From: an uncultured Actinomycetes bacterium
GTDB lineage: Bacteria; Actinomycetota; Actinomycetes; Nanopelagicales; Nanopelagicaceae
Assembly: GCA_903839355.1 (NCBI GenBank)
Contig: CAIMBV010000207.1
Location: forward strand, 1-10,953
Direction of reading: 5' to 3'
DNA: 10,953 nucleotides
Made by a program: the position numbers and the translations under genes. Numbering within the stretch: position 1 is the first letter of the stretch; the number at the start of each line of letters is the position of its first letter. The notes below the pieces were generated by a model. The model was not told the DNA's origin. It did no database searches and saw only the letters and a list, made by a program, of their open reading frames with translations. Of this stretch, positions 7,374 to 10,953 are shown in pieces.

Positions 7374-8285
7374 ATGACTACCATTTCTCGCACTGAAAAG
7401 CCATGGCATGGAATTTTGACTGCAACAGCGACACCATTCACTGCAGATCTTGCAGTCGACTTCGATAAATATGTGGAGCATGTGCAGTGGTTAGCCGAGA
7501 ACGGAACTCACGGCGTTGTAACAAATGGCTCCTTGGGTGAGTATCAAGTTCTCACCCCCGAAGAGCGTGCCAAGATGCTTGAAATCGCAGTAGCGGCTGC
7601 TCCGAGTGGCTTTCACGTGGTCGCAGGAGTGGGCGCATACGGCGCCGCGGAATCACGACGTTGGGCGGAGCACGCTGCCGCTGCCGGGGCAGGTGCAGTA
7701 ATGCTCCTAGCGCCTAATGCTTACCGCGCTAATGATGACGAGGTTGTGGCACACTTCAAAGAGGTTGGAAAAGTTGGAATTCCGATTATTGCGTATAACA
7801 ATCCTTTTGATACCAAGGTTGATCTCCTTCCAGATCTTGTAGCGCGTATTGCAGATGAAGTCCCTAATGTGGTTGCGATTAAAGAATTCACTGGTGATGT
7901 TAAGCGTGTGTGGCAGATCCATCACAGAGCACCTCGTATTGACGTTCTGGTAGGCGCCGATGATGTGATGCTCGAACTAACAACTGCAGGAGTTGTCGGT
8001 TGGATCGCCGGTTTCCCAAATGCGTTTCCAAAAGAGTCTTCTGAACTTTATAACTTGGCGCTCTCCGGAAAATATTCTGAAGCTGCACCCATTTACGCCG
8101 CGGTTCATGAACTCTTCAACTGGGATTCGCGCAAAGAATTTATTCAAGCGATCAAACTCTCCATGGATATTGTTGGTCGATATGGTGGTCCAACCAGACT
8201 TCCACGTCTTCCACTGCCCGCTGCGGATGAGGCGAAGGTTCGAGCCGATACCGCACGCGCTATTGAATTTTTTAAGAATCGCTAA
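7374..8285 (+). CDS. DapA/NAL-family lyase, probable 1-pyrroline-4-hydroxy-2-carboxylate deaminase
   Basis: Class I aldolase of the dihydrodipicolinate synthase/N-acetylneuraminate lyase family, 303 aa. The Schiff-base lysine is Lys170 in VVAIKEFTGD. The partner tyrosine is Tyr141 in IIAYNNPFD, and the carboxylate-binding loop is NGSLGEY (51-57), where DapA usually has GTTGES. That loop difference and the neighbours argue against lysine synthesis. In hydroxyproline catabolism a DapA relative removes ammonia from 1-pyrroline-4-hydroxy-2-carboxylate to give 2-oxoglutarate semialdehyde, and this gene sits between the dehydrogenase and the epimerase. I chose the ATG at 7374, 4 bp past the previous stop. 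An in-frame GTG at 7338 would add 12 residues with no conserved sequence and overlap the upstream gene by 32 nt. The next gene starts immediately after the stop. Confidence 0.8.
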   Translation: MTTISRTEKPWHGILTATATPFTADLAVDFDKYVEHVQWLAENGTHGVVTNGSLGEYQVLTPEERAKMLEIAVAAAPSGFHVVAGVGAYGAAESRRWAEHAAAAGAGAVMLLAPNAYRANDDEVVAHFKEVGKVGIPIIAYNNPFDTKVDLLPDLVARIADEVPNVVAIKEFTGDVKRVWQIHHRAPRIDVLVGADDVMLELTTAGVVGWIAGFPNAFPKESSELYNLALSGKYSEAAPIYAAVHELFNWDSRKEFIQAIKLSMDIVGRYGGPTRLPRLPLPAADEAKVRADTARAIEFFKNR

Positions 8286-9287
8286 GTGACAACTCTTCGT
8301 TCGGTACAGACTGTCGAGTCGCATACCGAGGGGATGCCAACCCGCGTTGTGCTCTCAGGGATTGGTGAAATTCCTGGCGCTACAGCCTTTGAAAAACGCG
8401 CTTATTTCATGGAGCACTTGGATCACCTGCGCCAATGGCTGATGTTTGAACCGCGTGGACATAGCGCGATGAGCGGAGCGATCATTCAGAAGAGCACCAG
8501 GCCTGATGCTGATGTGGGTGTCATTTATATTGAGGTATCGGGTTGTCTACCAATGTGCGGACATGGAACTATTGGACTAGCCACGGTACTTGTTGAAAAG
8601 AAATTGGTTAACGTCGTAGAACCTGTAACAACAATACGTTTAGATACGCCAGCAGGTTTAGTCGTTGTCGATGTAGCTGTTCGTGATGGCAAGGCAGGAT
8701 CTGTCACCATTACAAATGTTCCTTCATTTTTATATCAACGAGATCAAGTGGTGAACGTGCCAGGGTATGGCGAGATTACCTATGACATGGCATACGGCGG
8801 AAACTTCTATGCAATAGTTCCAATAGACCGGGTTGGTATCGCCTTCGAGCGTGAGAATGGCTCCAAATTTCTAGAGGCTGGGCTTGCCATTTCAGATGCC
8901 ATCAACGAACAAAATCGGCCAGTGCATCCAGAGAATCCCGAGATCGCTATCTGCCATCACATCGACTTTATTACGCCTGGCGAAAGCCCTTTGCATTGGA
9001 AGAATGCGATGGCAATCTATCCTGGCTGGTTTGATAGATCGCCTTGCGGCACGGGAACGAGCGCCAGATTGGCACAGTTGGTGGCGCGCGGGGAATTTAA
9101 TGAGGATGATGTTCTTATCAATGAATCTTGGATTGGCTCTCGCTTCGAAGGTCGAGTTAAATCCCACACCACCGTTGGGCAGTATCCGGCAATAGTGCCG
9201 ACAATTACGGGTCGAGCTTGGATCATGGGAGAGGCAACCTGGGTCTTAGATTCAAGCGATCCCTTCCCTGATGGATTCGTTGTTTAA
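8286..9287 (+). CDS. Proline racemase family, probable 4-hydroxyproline 2-epimerase
   Basis: Cofactor-independent racemase/epimerase of 333 aa, inferred to convert trans-4-hydroxy-L-proline to cis-4-hydroxy-D-proline, the first step of the pathway. Both catalytic cysteines are present: Cys91 in MCGHGTIG (90-97) and Cys254 in DRSPCGTGTSA (250-260). GGNFYAIV (181-188) is the third family motif. With two cysteines it should be an epimerase/racemase and not the trans-3-hydroxyproline dehydratase, which lacks the second one. Hydroxyproline rather than proline is inferred from the DapA-like neighbour. The GTG start directly follows the upstream TAA with no gap and no Shine-Dalgarno, so translation probably depends on reinitiation. 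The next in-frame ATG (residue 17) would remove conserved N-terminal sequence (VESHTEGMPTR). It is the last gene of the five-gene catabolic set. Confidence 0.85.
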   Translation: MTTLRSVQTVESHTEGMPTRVVLSGIGEIPGATAFEKRAYFMEHLDHLRQWLMFEPRGHSAMSGAIIQKSTRPDADVGVIYIEVSGCLPMCGHGTIGLATVLVEKKLVNVVEPVTTIRLDTPAGLVVVDVAVRDGKAGSVTITNVPSFLYQRDQVVNVPGYGEITYDMAYGGNFYAIVPIDRVGIAFERENGSKFLEAGLAISDAINEQNRPVHPENPEIAICHHIDFITPGESPLHWKNAMAIYPGWFDRSPCGTGTSARLAQLVARGEFNEDDVLINESWIGSRFEGRVKSHTTVGQYPAIVPTITGRAWIMGEATWVLDSSDPFPDGFVV

Positions 9288-9293
9288 TCCCAT

Positions 9294-9299
9294 TAAACT
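9294..9299 (+). promoter_or_regulatory. Leaderless-type -10 for the aminopeptidase gene
   Basis: TAAACT ends exactly 7 nt before the ATG at 9306. No Shine-Dalgarno is visible in the 18-bp gap, and no -35 is recognisable. The aminopeptidase may therefore be transcribed alone as well as by readthrough from the upstream operon. Confidence 0.45.
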
Positions 9300-9305
9300 C
9301 TCACT

Positions 9306-10751
9306 ATGAACAAAGTTCCCGAGCGCGCGGCTGGCACCCAATCACATGACATCCCCAAGGGGGAAGTTCTTGCCGAATTTATGTCCCAAGGTTGGGCCGA
9401 TTCTTCTCTAGACAATGTCCAGGCAGCAGAAGTCGTTAAGTATGCGGCAATCCGTCGCACAAAGCTCTCTTCCCTTTATCCCGGAGTGCGCCTGGTAATT
9501 CCCGCTGGCACTTTCAAAGTGCGAAGCAATGACACCGATTACAAGTTTCGAGTCCACTCGGCTTATGCATACCTAACGGGTATCTCTGCATCCGACTCCG
9601 TTCCAGATTCCGTTCTCATCCTTGAGCCGAACCAAATTGGTCACGACGCCTTTCTCTATACCCACCCACGTTCTCCGCGCGATACCTCTGAGTTTCACTC
9701 AGATCGTAGACATGGTGAGTTCTGGATTGGCCGACGCCTCTCTGCACGCGAGACGGAGCTCCGTTATGAGATCGCGGTTCGACACATCGATACATTGCCT
9801 GAACTTCTCTCCGACGAGATCGAGACTTTATCGATCCGCGGCGAGGATCCAGTTGTTGATTCTTTAGTAGAAAGACATAAGAAGCGCGAAGCCAAATTAC
9901 TAAGTGTAATTTCAGAGATGAGACTCATTAAAGATAGCTATGAGATTGCGGAATTGCAGAAGGCGATCGATATCACCGCACGTGGATTCAACGACATGAT
10001 TCAAGCCCTTCCTGCTGCTACCTCTGTTAAGCGCGGCGAGAGAATTATTGAGGCCGCCTTCTTTGGTCGCGCCAGACTAGAGGGAAATGAATTGGGTTAT
10101 GACACCATCGCCGCAAGCGGAGCTCATGCGTGTGTACTGCATTGGGTGAAGAATGATGGAGATGTTCTTCCTGGTGATCTCATTTTGATTGATGCAGGTG
10201 CAGAAGTTGAGTCGATGTACACGGCTGATATCACTCGTACTATTCCAGTAAATGGAAAATTTTCTCCAGCACAACGCAAGATATATAACTTGGTATATGA
10301 GGCTCAAAAGGCAGGAATCGCTGCGGTAAAACCCGGCGCAGGTTGGTTTGATTTTCATAATGCCGCGAGTGCGGTATTAGCTAAAGGGTTAGAAGAGCTG
10401 GGAGTTCTACCTGGAACCGCGGAAGAATCGCTGGCAGAGGATGCTGGTTTTCATCGCCGCTGGACCGTCCATGCAACGGGGCACATGTTGGGACTCGATG
10501 TGCATGACTGTGCTCAAGCTCGTGAAGAGAGTTATAAAGGGGCCGTACTGCAAGAGGGAATGGTTTTAACGGTAGAGCCTGGTCTCTATATTCAGCCCGA
10601 CGATCTTCTCTTTCCCGCTGAGTACCGTGGGATCGGTGTCCGAATTGAGGATGACGTTCTCGTGACCAAGAGCGGTGCGCAAGTACTTAGCCGCGCTCTA
10701 CCTAGCCATCCTGATGAGGTTGAAGTTTGGGTTGCTAATCTGCTTCGCTAA
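9306..10751 (+). CDS. pepP: Xaa-Pro aminopeptidase (aminopeptidase P, M24B)
   Basis: Cytosolic dinuclear metallopeptidase (usually Mn) that removes the N-terminal residue before proline, 481 aa. The N-terminal AMP_N domain covers about 45-180, with RTKLSSLYPG, then NDTDYKFRVHSAYAYLTG-type sequence (75-92). The C-terminal pita-bread domain carries all five metal ligands: Asp296 (LIDAGAE), Asp308 (TADITRT), His393 (ATGHMLGLDVHD), Glu424 (LTVEPGLYI) and Glu448 (GVRIEDD). It has no signal peptide. It lies 18 bp downstream of the epimerase gene on the same strand. Some M24B enzymes accept hydroxyproline in the P1' position, so the context suggests that it helps release hydroxyproline from imported peptides; this is inference. 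The leaderless-type -10 allows separate expression. The last 4 bp overlap the convergent fluoride-channel gene. Confidence 0.9.
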   Translation: MNKVPERAAGTQSHDIPKGEVLAEFMSQGWADSSLDNVQAAEVVKYAAIRRTKLSSLYPGVRLVIPAGTFKVRSNDTDYKFRVHSAYAYLTGISASDSVPDSVLILEPNQIGHDAFLYTHPRSPRDTSEFHSDRRHGEFWIGRRLSARETELRYEIAVRHIDTLPELLSDEIETLSIRGEDPVVDSLVERHKKREAKLLSVISEMRLIKDSYEIAELQKAIDITARGFNDMIQALPAATSVKRGERIIEAAFFGRARLEGNELGYDTIAASGAHACVLHWVKNDGDVLPGDLILIDAGAEVESMYTADITRTIPVNGKFSPAQRKIYNLVYEAQKAGIAAVKPGAGWFDFHNAASAVLAKGLEELGVLPGTAEESLAEDAGFHRRWTVHATGHMLGLDVHDCAQAREESYKGAVLQEGMVLTVEPGLYIQPDDLLFPAEYRGIGVRIEDDVLVTKSGAQVLSRALPSHPDEVEVWVANLLR

Positions 10752-10953
10752 ATCAAATTGCCGAGCGCTGCTGCACCAACACCAAGTACTAAGGTCAAGA
10801 TTAGGTAAGCCAAGGCGTGCCAGTGCTTCTTCCTCTTGAAAAGGTCGTGAGTCTCAAGAGCAAATGCAGACCAAGTGGTAAATGCACCGGCCAGACCCGT
10901 TCCAAATAAGTATCCAATATTTGCTGAACGATGAACTGTCACTCCCAGAATAA
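10748..10953 (-). CDS. crcB: FluC/CrcB fluoride channel (5'-truncated)
   Basis: C-terminal fragment of a small membrane protein of the Fluc family, which exports fluoride as a dual-topology dimer. The frame remains open to the window end (residues ILG precede the GTG at 10942), so that GTG is not a credible start and the gene begins outside. The diagnostic motif is GLAGAFTTWSAFALET, matching the family consensus GxxGGFTTFSTF. A hydrophobic final span follows (ALAYLILTLVLGVGAAALG). The position of the second Phe-box residue is tryptophan here. Actinobacteria often carry two adjacent crcB genes forming a heterodimer, so a partner may lie just beyond the edge. It converges on pepP with a 4-bp overlap of the two stops. 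Confidence 0.85.
   Translation of the reverse strand, partial: ILGVTVHRSANIGYLFGTGLAGAFTTWSAFALETHDLFKRKKHWHALAYLILTLVLGVGAAALGNLI

Noticed and set aside
7374..8285. Lysine-pathway DapA
   Set aside because: The loop reads NGSLGEY rather than GTTGES, and the gene lies inside a catabolic operon with no other lysine genes.
10940..10942. GTG as the start of crcB
   Set aside because: It lies inside the conserved protein and the frame continues to the window edge; the real start is outside.
1..10953. Mobile elements, CRISPR arrays, tRNA/rRNA, toxin-antitoxin or defence genes
   Set aside because: None was seen. No long direct repeats, transposase motifs or RNA-like cloverleaf stretches were found, and codon character appears uniform across the window.

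Overview
The window reads as gene-dense chromosomal DNA from an actinobacterium of roughly 50 % GC by eye. Ten protein genes fill it almost completely. The largest gap is 117 bp, and gene ends touch or overlap. Four gene starts have a TANNNT -10-like hexamer ending exactly 7 nt upstream and no Shine-Dalgarno, the layout of leaderless transcripts that are common in actinobacteria. Moderate GC and tight packing would suit a streamlined aquatic actinobacterium, but that placement is inference, since no rRNA or marker gene is present.

Left part (1-2531): the end of cydD (cut by the window edge) and complete cydC. They encode the two halves of the heterodimeric thiol ABC exporter needed to assemble cytochrome bd oxidase, translationally coupled by an ATGA overlap. 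Next come an aldo/keto reductase (2551-3525, +) and, tail to tail with it, a Gfo/Idh/MocA NAD(P)-dependent oxidoreductase (3527-4501, -). The intergenic region 4502-4618 is divergent. It holds a good -10 for the Gfo gene, flanked by two inverted repeats that look like operators, and a leaderless-type -10 for the operon reading right.

Central part (4619-9287): a five-gene plus-strand operon that best fits trans-4-hydroxy-L-proline catabolism. It encodes a three-part D-amino-acid dehydrogenase (FAD subunit, small [2Fe-2S] subunit, and a second FAD subunit with a BFD-like [2Fe-2S] tail), a DapA-family lyase/deaminase, and a proline racemase/4-hydroxyproline 2-epimerase family enzyme. Inferred route: the epimerase makes cis-4-hydroxy-D-proline, the heteromeric dehydrogenase oxidises it to 1-pyrroline-4-hydroxy-2-carboxylate, and the DapA-like enzyme deaminates this to 2-oxoglutarate semialdehyde. 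The last enzyme (semialdehyde dehydrogenase), a transporter and a regulator are not in the window.

Right part: an M24 aminopeptidase P (Xaa-Pro aminopeptidase, 9306-10751) follows in the same direction after 18 bp, with its own leaderless-type -10. Its position suggests that peptides rich in proline or hydroxyproline may feed the pathway. A fluoride channel gene (fluC/crcB, minus strand, cut by the right edge) overlaps its 3' end by 4 bp. I saw no RNA genes, mobile elements, CRISPR arrays or defence genes. The most interesting content is the hydroxyproline/peptidase cluster and its promoter architecture.
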